Of a DNA stretch of 64,000 bases, positions 40,361-53,085 are shown piece by piece. Both the position numbers and the translations under genes were made by a program. The first letter of the stretch is position 1, and every line of letters begins with the position of its first letter. This DNA is from Branchiostoma floridae (Eukaryota; Chordata; Leptocardii; Amphioxiformes; Branchiostomatidae). Below the pieces are notes generated by a model. The model made no database searches and had not been told where the DNA came from. It was given only the letters and a program-made list of their open reading frames with translations. Location: positions 10,565,995 to 10,629,994 of the forward strand of contig NC_049990.1 of the NCBI RefSeq assembly GCF_000003815.2, read 5' to 3'.

Positions 40361-43300
40361 ATGTGTGTCTATAGTTGTGTGTCTGTGTGTGCTTGTGTGT
40401 GCCAGTGTGTGTAGTAGTATTCCCTCTTCATTTCCAAGCGGTGGTGTGACATTGTTGACAGCCGATATTCAATATTGAGAGTCCTGGTGTAAGTGATCAA
40501 TGTACGGATGCATGCACCATGCTATGCTGTCCAGCTATGGGATCAACTAACGAATCGATAACGAAAACATTTGGATGTGACTCTTGCACCTTTGAAACAC
40601 CTGTTATACATTTAGTTTGCGCCCACATTCATACAGTGGTCAAACACAACGACGAGACAATAAGAGACAGAGACAGATTAATCACAAAAAGTTCACAAAA
40701 CGGCATGTGTTTACAAAACGACCAATGTAAGATGTCCCAGCCATTGTAAACACACTTGAATAATCATCATGTATAAATATAACTTTAGATGTTATTTTCT
40801 TGATTTTCAATTGTTAATGAATGAAAAGAAGGCAAATCTATTTGCAATATCTTAATTGCATAGTTATGCCCCACATATGTTGAATGAATAGATTTAGATA
40901 ACTTAAGTAAACCAGTAAACAAATTACGATATGTTCAATCTATGTATTAAGTAAGCTTGTAAATCCAATGTTTGGAATGTGCAACTTTATGAACTCCACT
41001 TTTTGCAAATATTATTGAACGTTTTCCATTCGACCACTACTTGGGGCCCGGACAAAGAATCCAAAGATGCTCCCAGGCAGGAAACTATCGATTGAGGCAA
41101 TAATTTGGCCCATCGTGTACCCAAAGGAGTTTGAATGATTTGTGCAGCGATCATTCTTGACAAGGTCACGAGATCGATCCTTGGTGTCAGGAAGAAAACA
41201 GGCCAGTAACCATTTTGTGGGACAGGTCTATGAAATGTAAATGTAGCCCCGATTCGAAAGCCAATACATATCGTAGCAGCACAGCTGCAACTTGACACCA
41301 GTGAAACTAGGAACTGCCCAAGTTGTTACTAGCCGTGACCAAGAAACGTCGACGGAAAGCACAATTAGCCAGTGTGGTAACGAAGTCGTGAAAGCGGAGT
41401 AACTGTTTATATGAGCCGTACGTGCCGTTGTGAAACGACTGTCACCGGAACTGGATAGAACCTAATTGCAAACATCAGCGGGCCATCTATTTGTGATCAT
41501 ATTCTGAGACTTTAGAGGTAATGAGAAGTGTGCGTGGCTTCGTGATTAAGATCAAAGTGTATATATCGTAGGTCGTTCAACACTAGCACTGTGGCATTGT
41601 AATAAGTATATGTTTGCTAAAAGAATAATCTTGCTAGGTACTGTCGTTTTTATTTTTCTGACTATAAACAACATGGCATAATCCTTCAATGTAACTTTGT
41701 CTATGGTGGTGATTGATGTGACCTAGAATATTTTTTCATGTTGATAATATTAATAGCAATATCATGATATCTATATAGATCGATATTTATCATTATCACT
41801 AAGAATTTAATATCATGAATGACTTGCGGCATCAATATTGTATTAACAGTCGATAATGCTAACGGATGATCCAGGATAATTGCATTGATTGATCCTATAT
41901 CATCTGATCCTCGTGTCATATATTTAAGTCCCGGTCATAACCTTTGCTTCTATTACTTGATAAAAGAGGAAGTGGGTCATCCTAGCAGGGCCAGCGCCAC
42001 TATGTATAGTTTGCAATACATAGTTCGTTTGGGCCACCACCCATGTAACAAGTGGTATGGTCCACTAGTGGTTACGTCACGGACGAAGTTGTACCCCTGT
42101 CCACCATCTTGAATTCGCCGTGATAGTTGTAAACAAGCTGTGTTCATTGAATTGCGCCTAATGTCGTCCTTGGGTTAACACTGCACGCGTTCCATAATGA
42201 CGAAGAGCTCATGTAGCGTAAAGAAGCTGAATCTGAAAGACTGTTAAGTTTGCTCTTTTGCCCAAACAGAAGTAAATAATTGACAAATATATCGTTCGTG
42301 CAAGATGCCCATATAATCGAAGAGTATGTTTTATAACCAAGCTCACATTGGGTGCAATAAAACTTTATACAGCAGCACGTTTTCATTAGTTTATTTCCCT
42401 ATAACAGCCTAGATGCAGCAATTAGGCTGACTTGTCAGGTATGTTAGCAATTTAGCACACTTGGCGGAGTACATGTATCAAATTCGTGAACATTATCCAG
42501 ACATACTCGTGGCGACAATGTAAAAAGAATACAATTTTCGCAAATAAAATTCGTTTGAAAACAAGGCTTGTAAAGTTGTTTCAGCATAGTATTGGTCAAA
42601 GTAAAGAACTAGAAGAAAGTGCTACTAGCACATTCCCAAAAGGCTTGCAAAAACACGAATTGCTCGCAGGAATACTGTTTTATTTAATTTTACAGAATTG
42701 TAATGTTCATACATGCCAACGTCTATCATTTTAATTGTTCATTTGGATAAAGTATATCTAATAAGCAGCAACGTAAAATACATCATTTCATGAAACATTG
42801 TGATTATTACCAAGTTCACTTGAGTATTTCTTAAAGTATCTAAACTGTCACCTGATGAGGCTTGAAGGCAATGGGAGGACATCCCTCGGTCTGTCTTTCC
42901 ACCAAAGGTCATTTGGACAGTAAAAAGTAACGCCTACTGGTTTGAAAATGTCAGAGCAATAAACGCGACGTGACTGTGAGCAGCCGTACCGCATAACCAC
43001 CATGAATATGCCTGTCAGTATCCTCTTATCAGCTCCGAGATGAAAGCTCAGTTGGAGGAGTTCTTATGAACAGTTTGTATAGTAAATAGACGCATTAATG
43101 CCTCCCTAAAGACGTCAGTTGCATAACTTTTCCCTTATCTAAGGAGAGCACTGCCACTCACGTACAGATCATCATTTTCTGCAATGGGAGTTGGCATTTT
43201 CACTTGTACGTTTTGGTGACGTTTTTCTCCCATATCTTGATCCAACGTCAGGTAACTAGCATTGACTGAAAGCTTAAAAGCTGAAAATTACAAAAGAAGC

Positions 43301-45128
43301 AATTTCAATTTTTGAGCTCTCATCAAAATGGAACATTATGAGGTGTATAGTTTTGTCTGCTACCACGTAGCTAATCATACACTAGCTAATCACAACAACA
43401 TGAAACGTTGCGCCCCAAGTACATGTACATCACTACACAGAACAAAAGAGACGCACAATTTGCTTATTATTATCATCATTATCGACGAGAGCCAGGCAGC
43501 TATAATATTAGGATTGTCCCCATCAATGCAGTGTGATTAATAATGCTAATCTGCCTTTTATGCAGACATAATTACTCCTTATTGTATCCAGCCGAGCAGC
43601 CAAATCAAGATTAAAGGACTCAAAATGAAGGTAAGACAGTTGAGGAGTAATTCTTACCTAAGGATATAACAAATACGACGCGACATGTGAGTAAACTATT
43701 GACGTTTAGGGTAAAATAATTGCTTGAAGCAAACCATCACTAATTTTCTAGATGTAAGATCAAATGATAAATATTGAACAAAGTAGTGTTATGCACAGAA
43801 AAGATTCAACAATTTAGAGTAACGTAGAGATGCAGCATAAAAACATGATTATGCAAATATTTGACGGACATGCAGCCGTTCTCTAATTGTTGGGTTTGCT
43901 AATTGCCATGCCATCATTGGTTGAACTCCCAATTATGATAACAGTCTTTTGTTTGCCATATTGACCTCGTTGTGAAACTATCACGAACGCCGCGTGAAAA
44001 AGGTGTATTGCTTGAAGCTCTGCTAATCAGTTTGGAAGGCTGTTAATTCTTTGATGATAGGACACGTGGAGGCAATACATGTATAAATGAGCGTCTAGTA
44101 TATTGTCACTTATCTTAAATTGAGCTTAATGACGCTGGGGCGCCACCTTATCCAGTATGTATTTGATCTGTCAGTGAGATAATTTTCCAATATAAATGAA
44201 TGTACACTTTGGTGATAATGGCGAAACGCCAAAATAAAACGCACTCAGGTATCACATGCCTCAGTGAATTTTATTAAAGGTGTAAAATATCAGGAACAGA
44301 ACCGAACAAAACATCTTTTAAATCTATTTGTTCAGATGTTTACAGCCCACTAGCCACAGGCTAATGCCAAGAGCTAACCCTGGGAGAGAAAAATACATGT
44401 TACATATAAAATCACATTAGCTTAGAAGCAATAAAGGTTACAAATTTACATCATGTATTATAATATCATTATCAATATACAATGTATCATATAACAATAT
44501 ATATACAAATGGAAAATAGCATAGCATGAGGTAGTACATGTATTGACATTAAGTAAGAGACTATGGATAACAAAACATATATTCCAAAGACACCTGCATA
44601 CTAAATATCATGGAAATCGTTATGCTCCTTGCGAGATTTTGACAAATACAAACAGACAGGTAATCAGACAGATAGAGGAAGAGGTAACAAGACCGAATTG
44701 TACAAGGCCAGATATGGGCATACACTATTGCGCCAACAGCCAATGGCCCAATCCAACTAAATCGATGGTCAGTATCAGTGCTTACTTATGGTGCATCCAA
44801 CGGTTAACGGTAACTATCCATTCAAAATGCTGAAATCAACAAATGAAATTGTAAGATTTTTGGCTTTCTTGATACGGCAACAAAGGGGGTGTGGACATGT
44901 TTTTCATTTAACGTTGCTGTGCAGATGCTGGATGTAAGGGTGCGCTTTTGTACAACACCTAGTACATATCTCTGAGTTCGGCACTTGTCTCGTTGCGGTT
45001 TTCACCTGCCTTGCATTTGTGCTTGGGAGAGTTAGGCACAGAGTCATGTATGGATTGTACAGAAATAGCCACGATCGTCTGCATGTGCACATGTAACCTG
45101 TGTGCAGTAGTCTTACATTCTTAGATAT
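40361..45128. other. No gene recognised
   Basis: Unique A+T-rich DNA with no exon or element I can support. A small hairpin ACTATGTAT/ATACATAGT lies at about 41999-42023. Confidence 0.5.
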
Positions 45129-45238
45129 TCAGGCGTTTTATAGCTCCCAAGTATCTTCTGTGCTCTCCGAAAATCAGTAAGAATCTATTTGTATTTGCGG
45201 AGAGGACAGAAGAGGCTCAGGAGCTACAATACGCCTGG
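45129..45238. mobile_element. 110-bp foldback element
   Basis: Arms CAGGCGTTTTATAGCTCC and GGAGCTACAATACGCCTG pair, as do the inner TCTTCTGTGCTCTCCG and CGGAGAGGACAGAAGA. No ORF. MITE-like. Confidence 0.65.
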
Positions 45239-45759
45239 ATACAAGGCTATATAATATACATAAGCGAGTAACTCACTTTTCCGTGAAGGCCCTACCGTAT
45301 GTTAATGTAATTACGAAGATCCACATATCTAGCCATGGTATCAACGTTAAGTGATTGTACAAAGGTTACGACAGCAAATGTGCTTTTCATGTGCTTGTGT
45401 CTGGCCGCTTGCCGGCTTGGAATTAGGTCAGAAGCTCCCTTAAATAATGCAGTGACATGATTTAAGGGGGCGGTAAAATGTAATTAGCGCTGCTACACGT
45501 TATAGATACGGTTATCTAAGCTGGTTCCAAATCTCCCCTTAGAGATATCGCGTCAATAAAAAGCACGGAAAGCAATAGATCTGTCACTTTGGTTGAATCC
45601 GCGTGGTTGATCACTAAGCATACTAAGCACATATGCAATACATGCACCCATCAAAATGCTGAATATGCTGTATGTGAAAAGGAAAAAAATTGTGTATTCA
45701 AACGGCAGAGGTGTAAGTAGTTCAGACAGCGTTGTCAAAAGTAATGCATGCAATATGAT

Positions 45760-45895
45760 ATATGAATGGATAAATGGATGAATCGGAAATCAGGAATAAA
45801 TTGAAGGAGAAATGAATGATTGATTAAATGAATGAATGTATGAAAGATGGAAAAATAAATGAATGGATGAACGAAAGGATGGACGGATTACTAAA
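45760..45895. repeat. Degenerate ATGAATGG-type simple repeat
   Basis: Diverged GAATGGAT, AATGAATG and GGATGGAC units. Confidence 0.7.
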
Positions 45896-46119
45896 GAAAG
45901 TCCTTCATTGAACATTTACACCACCTGGCTAAGTATAGGTGACAACAAGACATGTTGAACTACAATAAGTAAGTACACCATTATCTTTCCCTCGCCTTTT
46001 AGTTAGAGCAGAAATCAAAGAACAGACATGTTTTTGATTGCAGGTTTCTCAAGCTGCATTAGTAATATGTGATTTTCTGCAGCACTCAGTGGATGAAATA
46101 AGGCAATATCCTTTGCACA

Positions 46120-46217
46120 TTTCTATATTGTGTATTTTTGTATTCTATATTCTATTACAAAAGTGTATTTGTCCTTTAATCCCATCTTAATCTCAATAAA
46201 ACTCAATTCAATTCAAA
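46120..46217 (+). mobile_element. Solo LINE 3' tail
   Basis: CTCAATAAAACTCAATTCAA followed by TTCAAAT is the kind of polyadenylation-signal plus short-repeat tail seen at animal LINE 3' ends. No coding part is attached. Confidence 0.4.
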
Positions 46218-46937
46218 TCTCAATATTAACGGAATCGGTGCTCCAGATAGGTGTTGGTATTTCTGATTTCAATTAATAGTTCGTGGCAACTGATCCGTGA
46301 TCTTGTGACTGCATTCATGGATGCATGACAGAGCTACAAATATGTTTTTGCTGTAAACGAGCTTTTGAAATACGTCGAAGTATATCACAACATTGTGAAC
46401 CACTGCATCTGCTTTAAACCTGTAGTTTCTTACGCTACAGAAAACTGTTCTTACGATGAAGACTGTCAAAGAGTGAAAAATCGTGTGAGGATTATCTAAA
46501 AAGATTACCTTTAAGTCGAAACGCTCTGAAGTGGATTTAAGTGTGACCTTAAAGTGTTTTATTCTCGTCCACTATAATAACACCTGCAATCTGCTAGTTC
46601 ACCACAGGGTAGTCACACGAGGCAGGGTCGTGATAGTGCAATGTGCTTGAGGATAGAGACATTTCCGAGAAAAAGCAAGGCTACGAGACCCAGCTTCCTG
46701 ACAGGGCCGTCTGACGTAATTCAACGCACACTCAGCAGGAAGTGTCCAATTGAAATTTTTACATGTCATAATAAGTACCCCAGAGATATGGAATGGGCTT
46801 AGCACAATACATACAGAATGAAATGTGCAACACATCGGATGTTTTTATTTCACTCAGGATCGATGAGTAAAGCAATTGTTTTGACGGAGTAATTTTTATG
46901 CTTTATCTGAATATCATTTTATAGAATACATATATCA

Positions 46938-47174
46938 TTATACATACATAAGCACATTCACGTCAGAGTTAAAACAGAAAAAATATAGTTGGGTTTGGCA
47001 TCTGAAAACAAGCACAAATACAAGAATATTGTTTTGTTTTGTACTGGTTAGCTTAATAGGACCTTTCTGGTATCTTTGACTTAGCATCCTCTTAGTGTCC
47101 CCGATGTATCTCGCATTTAAATGCCAATTGCGAAATTGTGGACACACACCACTACAAACAAACACGCACTCCAA
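46938..47174 (-). pseudogene. Possible Penelope-type GIY-YIG endonuclease fragment
   Basis: The minus frame contains NARYIGDTKRMLSQRYQ, which fits the YIG-x-T-x-R-x-L-x-x-R core of the GIY-YIG domain at the C-terminus of Penelope-like elements. It is followed by a frame break and lacks the rest of the domain. One short motif only, so tentative. Confidence 0.35.
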
Positions 47175-47491
47175 CCCATTTCAGGTAGTTAAATATTGCA
47201 CAGTATGGTTGAAGTCAACACGTAACCGGGTTGCATTCAGTATTCAGGAAGATGATTCCATCCCCATTCTACATCAAAGTGATATCTGAGCATGCCCTGG
47301 TCGTGCTCGGGGTTACGTGCCATAATAGATTAGCTATGCCGTTCGCATGCGGAATCCAATCAAAGAAACTGACTATCGGGGTCAACACGAAACGTGACAG
47401 CGAATTGCGAAAGAAACAGCCACTACCGCTAGATTGAAATTGACAATAGTCAGATTGAAAAAGAGATACATCCTAAATACATCACTTCAGT

Positions 47492-47533
47492 GTCACTGAC
47501 GAAGGATAGTGGATTCTATCCGAAACGTCTGAC
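47492..47533 (+). ncRNA. Hammerhead-ribozyme-like motif
   Basis: In order: GTCA (47492-47495), CTGACGA (47496-47502), one A, stem GGATAG/CTATCC (47504-47509 with 47516-47521, 6-nt loop), GAAA (47522-47525), CGTC (47526-47529), TGAC (47530-47533). GTCA/TGAC would be stem I, and C-G in ACGT a collapsed stem III, giving all hammerhead core boxes in the right order. The extra A between core and stem II departs from the consensus. Hammerheads are known in the terminal repeats of Penelope-like retroelements. Confidence 0.45.
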
Positions 47534-47754
47534 CGCGTTTCAAAACCATATCCAGTTGCTTGAGTAACTACTTTTTGGCGTATCTTATTACCTGGATGTC
47601 TAACCTACATCGACACATCCTAAATACAGTTCCAACATTCATAGTAACTTACGATCGTGTGTCTTTCTGTATGATCATATTTCAATATTTACATTGATAA
47701 GGGTATCTCTTCTCTTCGAGTACCATATCCTATAATGAAGGAGTATCCTCCCTA

Positions 47755-49165
47755 CATACAAATCTGGAGTTAAATCTACATACAAGGAAATTCAATGTGG
47801 AGTACCGCAAGGGTCGATTTTAGGTCCTCTATTATTATTGATTTACGTCAATGATCTGGCGGAAGCCTCCTCAATACTTTATTTTATACTGTTTGCCGAT
47901 GACACCAACATAAATTCCTTTCCCACAAGAATTTTGACTCTCTGATACAACTGGCTAACCAAGAATTGCGCAAAGTAGCTACATGGTTTGAAGCCAATAA
48001 ATTATCAATAAATACTAAAAAAACAAATTTTCTCATTTTCTGTAGCAAGAATAAAAGCTATGATATTAATAAGGCCAAAATTTTCCTACAGAATGTTCCT
48101 ATAAAGCAGGAGAAACAAACTAAATTTTTGGGAGTAATTATAGATGAAAAATTACATTGGAAAGCCCATGTCTCCGCCGTAATTAAAATAGTTGCTAAAA
48201 CAATTGGTGTTATTGGGAAAATCAAACACAATATTCCTCTAAAGACCCTTTCAACTATTTACAACAGCCTTATATACCCGTACTTGACTTATTGCAATAT
48301 AGTTTGGGGATGTGCGTGCCATACAACACTTCACCCACTTACAACGCTACAAAAAAAAATTCACACGAATGGCCACCGCCTCTGATTTTCTTTCACATAC
48401 AGCCCCTTTATTTCTAAAGTTGAAAATATTGAATGTGTTTGATATAAATAAGCTGCAAATTAGTATATTCACGTTTAACTGTCTTTCTAACAATCTCCCC
48501 GATATGTTTAAAACTTTCCTAATCCCTAATTCACATGTACACAATTATCATACCAGGCAAAGAAATCTACTCCATATCCCTCTCTTTCGAACATCATTAG
48601 CGCAGTCCACCGTAAAATATAGATGTGCCACAATCTGGAACAGTCTTCCTACAAATATCAAAAACACTTCTTCCCTCCTTACATTTAAAAGTGCCCTGAA
48701 AACATATCTCATAAACGACCCTAGCCCCTTATAGAAATATTTATCCTATCTTAATTCATATTGCTATTATCATTTGATTTCATTGATCACACATTTTCTT
48801 TTTTTGTATTACTATAACATATGACTGTGTTAGTTACTTCTCCTTGCTATTTATTGATTCACTGATCATACATCTTTTGTTGTATTATTATAACATATGA
48901 TTGTGTTAGTTACTTATGTTTGTTATTTATTGATTTCACTGATCGTACATCTTTTGCATTATTCTAACATGTGCTAGTTCTTTCTTTGTTAATTATGATT
49001 TCATTGATCATACGTTTTGTATAAGCATAGAGGAGGAGGGCACAGCATAAACCGTTAAGGTTTTTTCCCTCCTCCTGCACCTGTTTTATATTTTATTCTC
49101 TTCTGTATCTATTATCATTTTGTATGTGCAAACTGAATAAACAAACAAACAAACAAACAATATAG
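47755..49165 (+). mobile_element. 5'-truncated, frameshifted non-LTR retrotransposon (CR1/L2/Jockey-like RT)
   Basis: RT core motifs are readable: CGVPQGSILGPLL, IYVNDL and the catalytic FADDTN (near 47900). After a frameshift near 47920 the frame continues in 47966-48385 (NKLSINTKKTNFLIF, FLGVIIDEKLHWKAH, YPYLTYCNIVWG). A second shift at the A-run around 48352-48360 leads into 48312-48734 (HTAPLF, YRCATIWNSLP, FKSALKTYL, stop). The 3' UTR has tandem ~76-bp units (48783-49015), a 10-bp-stem hairpin (49031-49076) and a (CAAA)n tail to about 49160. Inactive. The 5' boundary is uncertain. Confidence 0.85.
48783..49015. repeat. ~76-bp tandem units in LINE 3' UTR
   Basis: ACTGATCATACATCTTTTG-like cores near 48783, 48859, 48938 and 49002, with ATAACATATGACTGTGTTAG between them. 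Confidence 0.7.
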
Positions 49166-50133
49166 TTGTGTTTGGTCAAACAAGATGTAGATACACATTA
49201 TTAGCAATAGATAGAAACATGCCAATCCTAATGGGACTAAATGGTTGGTGAAGTACCCCGGAGATCAAATAATACCCTCTAATTACCCTTTACAAAAGTA
49301 AGGAGCACCCACACATAGCAACGGCTTAAACATGTGCAAACAGAACCAACGTACATGTGCTTTTCATAACTCAGTCAGCCATAGCATCCAACCGCGCTGT
49401 ATGTGAGGTACTTAATTCCCCATTAGGTGCCCTGAAAGTGTTCCTTCAATCAGCCAAAGCATCCAGTCGGAAATATTAGTGAAATATTAATCTTTATTGA
49501 CACAACAAAGTAGAGTGACGATCGTAAAGTCTACTATGTACAACAATATATGTATACAAACAGACTCAGTGTATACAAGAATATCAACTACATGAATGTC
49601 TATGAATAAGTATCAATATGTCAACATGTTGAGCCTAGAGTACCCTTTACAAGATTAGTTCTTAGGTCTTAACATTAAAATTTTTGACAATGACTACTAT
49701 AGCGTACTAATTGGCAGTATTCTATGGTAATACTGATTGAGTAAAATATATAACGGATGCTAATGATTTTGTGCAAAAATCTTTCTGTGAATTGTTTAGA
49801 ACGAATTAAGATATCAAATTTCCACAAGAAAGATTGATATGAATCCATGTAAAGTCTATGCATATCCGGAAATGTCCCCAAGTAGGAAATAACGATCTTA
49901 ATCAACGACACGTGTGCGTCATAGAGTTGTCCCTTGTGTGTTATAACGGTATATTGTTAACCTTTGAATCAACGTGCAACACGTAGTACAGTGATGTGGC
50001 TTAGACCAGCCCTGGCGCTGGCAAAAGACACAAACGTTTTGATGTAACTTCCGAGTGATAAAATGCATATCGCGAGACAGACTTTTTGTATTTCAAACTC
50101 TGTTGAGAGATTATCGCTTTGAACAGTTTGTGT
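49166..50133. other. No gene recognised
   Basis: Unique A+T-rich sequence, no supported feature. Confidence 0.5.
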
Positions 50134-50270
50134 AAAGCCCCCTTTACAAATCAAGAATTTTGCTTGGCTGAGCTGTCAGCGAGCTCTAAATTACGAGGAG
50201 GTATGATCCTGATGCCGACAAAGAAACTCTGCCGGCCGAGCTAAATTCTTGATTTGTAAAGGGGGCTTAA
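50134..50270. mobile_element. 137-bp MITE with 25-bp TIRs
   Basis: AAGCCCCCTTTACAAATCAA plus GAATTT on the left is matched by AAATTCTTGATTTGTAAAGG plus GGGCTT on the right. The GC-richer centre has no ORF. Confidence 0.8.
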
Positions 50271-50309
50271 GAATGTCTATATGTACTTGTATAATGTATA
50301 TCTGCATAC

Positions 50310-50374
50310 CTACAATATGATGTTGACAATTCAATGGTATTGTCTGCACTTGTATTGTCAACATCATATTGTAG
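50310..50374. repeat. 65-nt hairpin with perfect 21-bp stem
   Basis: 50310-50330 is the exact reverse complement of 50354-50374 around a 23-nt loop. No extended TIR or target duplication is visible. It could be a tiny foldback element or a precursor-like RNA hairpin. Confidence 0.7.
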
Positions 50375-51480
50375 TGGCACTGGCTCTAGTGTATTTAAGT
50401 TAACATTATGACACTGATTCTAGAAATGACATTGATGACATAATAGAAAGAGAATCTCTGTTTTCCAAAACTACTTTTGTCAGTACCCTAACCGGAAACG
50501 TATCATTTTTCAAAAACTGCAAAAGACAGCACTGCTTGAACCGTTGCTTCGTATTCTGAACAGCAATGTAAACTAGCCTTGACAATCTAATGAGGATGTC
50601 GACCCCTCTCCATAATATGCTGTTAGATCGGATGCATAGACGCTTCGAGGGCCGGTATCCTATGTGCATTCTTCTGAAGAAAATTAACCCACTAAAATCC
50701 TCATAGGACACTATTACACCTACACAACCCCAAAGCTGGCGACCCTAGGGTTAATTGATTTCCCTTTTCAGCATGCGTGATATAGCCCTTTGGGTGATTT
50801 CGAATTTCACCATGCTATATGGTTCACATATACATTTTTTATTAAATCACCGATACATTCCAAAAACGGGCGATATATTTATTTCTACTTTTGTAGTGTA
50901 TCGGTACCTATGTGTTGAATTGAAAGCAAGAGTTATGAAATATGATGTCTTGTATAGATATGGCAGTTCTCGCTAAGTGAGCACCCGACAACGGAAATGT
51001 ACGTGCATTTATCAATAAATCAAAATGAGAGACCATTTTGTATACAGAATAAACCAGCCAAAAGGTACTCGTGCCAAAAGAAAATGATTATTTGACGTTA
51101 CTGAGGTGAGTAACATTATTTCATTATTCATATTTATCATAATTATATCAACTCTCGACGGCCATGCTTGTTTTGTACTGTTTGATGTACCACATCAATG
51201 TTATCAGAGTTTATATGTTAATACCAGACCTCCTCTAGAACTTCGATTCTCTACCATTTAATCTAGTGTACTTCCTTCCGACCTTTAGGTGGCTATGAAA
51301 ATAGTATACTTAACGTTACATCCTGCCCTCCAATGAAAGTCAATGACCTGCACATCCACATTCAAGCTTCCTCTTTCAAGATGGAGATCTTGTCAGTACA
51401 ATTCTGGCTTCGATTATGGTTGTTTACCGGACCTGAATGACCCAAGGCACGATGAGATGGATGTCACCTTCGTGTCAGGT

Positions 51481-51780
51481 ACTGTAAATGCATTTAAGTT
51501 CGCGGGGATTTAATTTCGCGGTAGCGGGAAAATGACTTTTCGCTGTGGTTTTAAGTTCGTGGAAGCACCATGCACTGCAGTCTCTTACTGCCATGGAAAA
51601 ATGTTCGCGGTGGATTTAATTTCGCGGTAGCGGGAAAATGACTTTTCGCGGTGGTTTTAATTTCTCGGTAGCACCATGCACTACAGTCTCTAACTGCCAT
51701 GGAAAAATGTTCGCAGTGGATTTAAATTCGCGGTGAAGTGGCCACCGCGAAAACCGCAAACATAAAACCACAGCGAACAC
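51481..51780. mobile_element. MITE-type element with tandem 105-bp modules
   Basis: TTCGCGGTAGCGGGAAAATG recurs at 105-bp spacing (near 51517 and 51622), each followed by GCACCATGCACTACAGTCTC-type sequence. The right end, GTGGCCACCGCGAAAACCGC, is inverted relative to the TTCGCGGTGG units. I recall this TTCGCGGT family as common in marine invertebrate genomes. Confidence 0.65.
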
Positions 51781-52189
51781 TATAACTGAACTTTGGAGGA
51801 TTCTTGTTTTGGAACTGGCCACGAAATTCAGTTGTTACTCTGGAAAGCTTCTGATGAGAATCTATTTTTATGACTGTTTCTTGATTGAATCGTCAGCAAA
51901 AGCCCCAGAGAGTGATTGAAATGTTTGTGTAAATTGACATTTATACACCTGTCACGATTGCCAATTGTGCGTTACTGCAAATATTTTATACAATGAATTG
52001 TATGTGTATAAATGTCACATGGGAAATTAAATTCCAGGGGAATCTGGAGTTGAAATTTTCTCCTTGGTGATCATGAAATTATCCTAGGAAAGATTCCAAT
52101 TTCTCTTAGTCCATTCAACACATGTATGAATAGTTAGTCAGAGGGAAAAGGATCATACTTTGTTTTTAATTGACTACTCAGCACAATTT

Positions 52190-53085
52190 GATTTTCTATA
52201 GTTGGTCCTTTGAAGATGAAGAAACAACGATTCCATCTGTCACTACGGCGGTGACTTGTTACCGCGATGTTCTGCGGAATATATAACATATGGATATGCG
52301 TTTAGACAGATACAAGGATCACGGTGTGTTTACGTTTAACTTAATTGAATAACAAGCACAAATAATTGGCTACAGTTGGGCCTTTGGAGATGAAGAAACA
52401 ACGATTACATCTGTCGCTACGGCGGTGACTTGTTACCGCGATGTTCAACGGAACATATGACATCTGGATATCTATTTAACCAATGGCAGATAAAAGGATC
52501 ACTTGTGTTTAATTGAACCATCAGTGCTACTAATTGGCTACAGTTGGACCTTTGGAGATGAAGAAACAACGGTTAGATCTGTCACGACGTGCGGTGATTT
52601 GTCACAGCGATGTTCAATGGAATATATGACATCTGGACATCTATTCAACCAGATAAAAGGGTCACTTGTGTTTACGTTAATTGAATAATAAGTACCAACT
52701 AATTGGCTACAGTTGGGCCTTTGGAGATGAAGAAACAACGTCTATATCTGTCACGACGTGTGGTGGCTTGTTACAGCGATGTTCAATGGAATATATGACA
52801 TCTGGACATCTACTTATTATAACCAGATAGAAGGATCACAGACACTTGTGTTTTCGTTAATTGAACCATCAGTACCAACTAATTGGCTACAGTCGAGCCT
52901 TTGAAAATGAAGAAAGAAACAACGATTACATATGTCACAGCGGGCAGTGGTTTGTTACCGCGATGTTCTATGTGATCTATGACACCTGGATATCTATTTA
53001 AACAGATAAAAGGATCACTTGTGTACGTACGTTAATTGGACCATCAGTACCAACTAATTGGCTACAGTTTGGCCTTTGTAATCTC
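52190..53085. repeat. ~165-185-bp satellite-like array, five to six units
   Basis: Units start with TTGGCTACAGTTGGGCCTTT and GGAGATGAAGAAACAACG at about 52199, 52374, 52542, 52707, 52892 and (partial) 53066. Each includes TTGTTACCGCGATGTTC and AAAAGGATCACTTGTGTT. Units look roughly 80-90% alike. No ORF is conserved across units. Confidence 0.85.

Noticed and set aside
40026-40478. 150-codon Arg/Glu-rich ORF
   Set aside because: Simple GA/CAGA repeat translated; no evidence of coding.
50406-50711. 101-codon minus ORF that looked retroelement-like
   Set aside because: No RT, endonuclease or zinc-knuckle motif could be pointed to; resemblance too vague to annotate.
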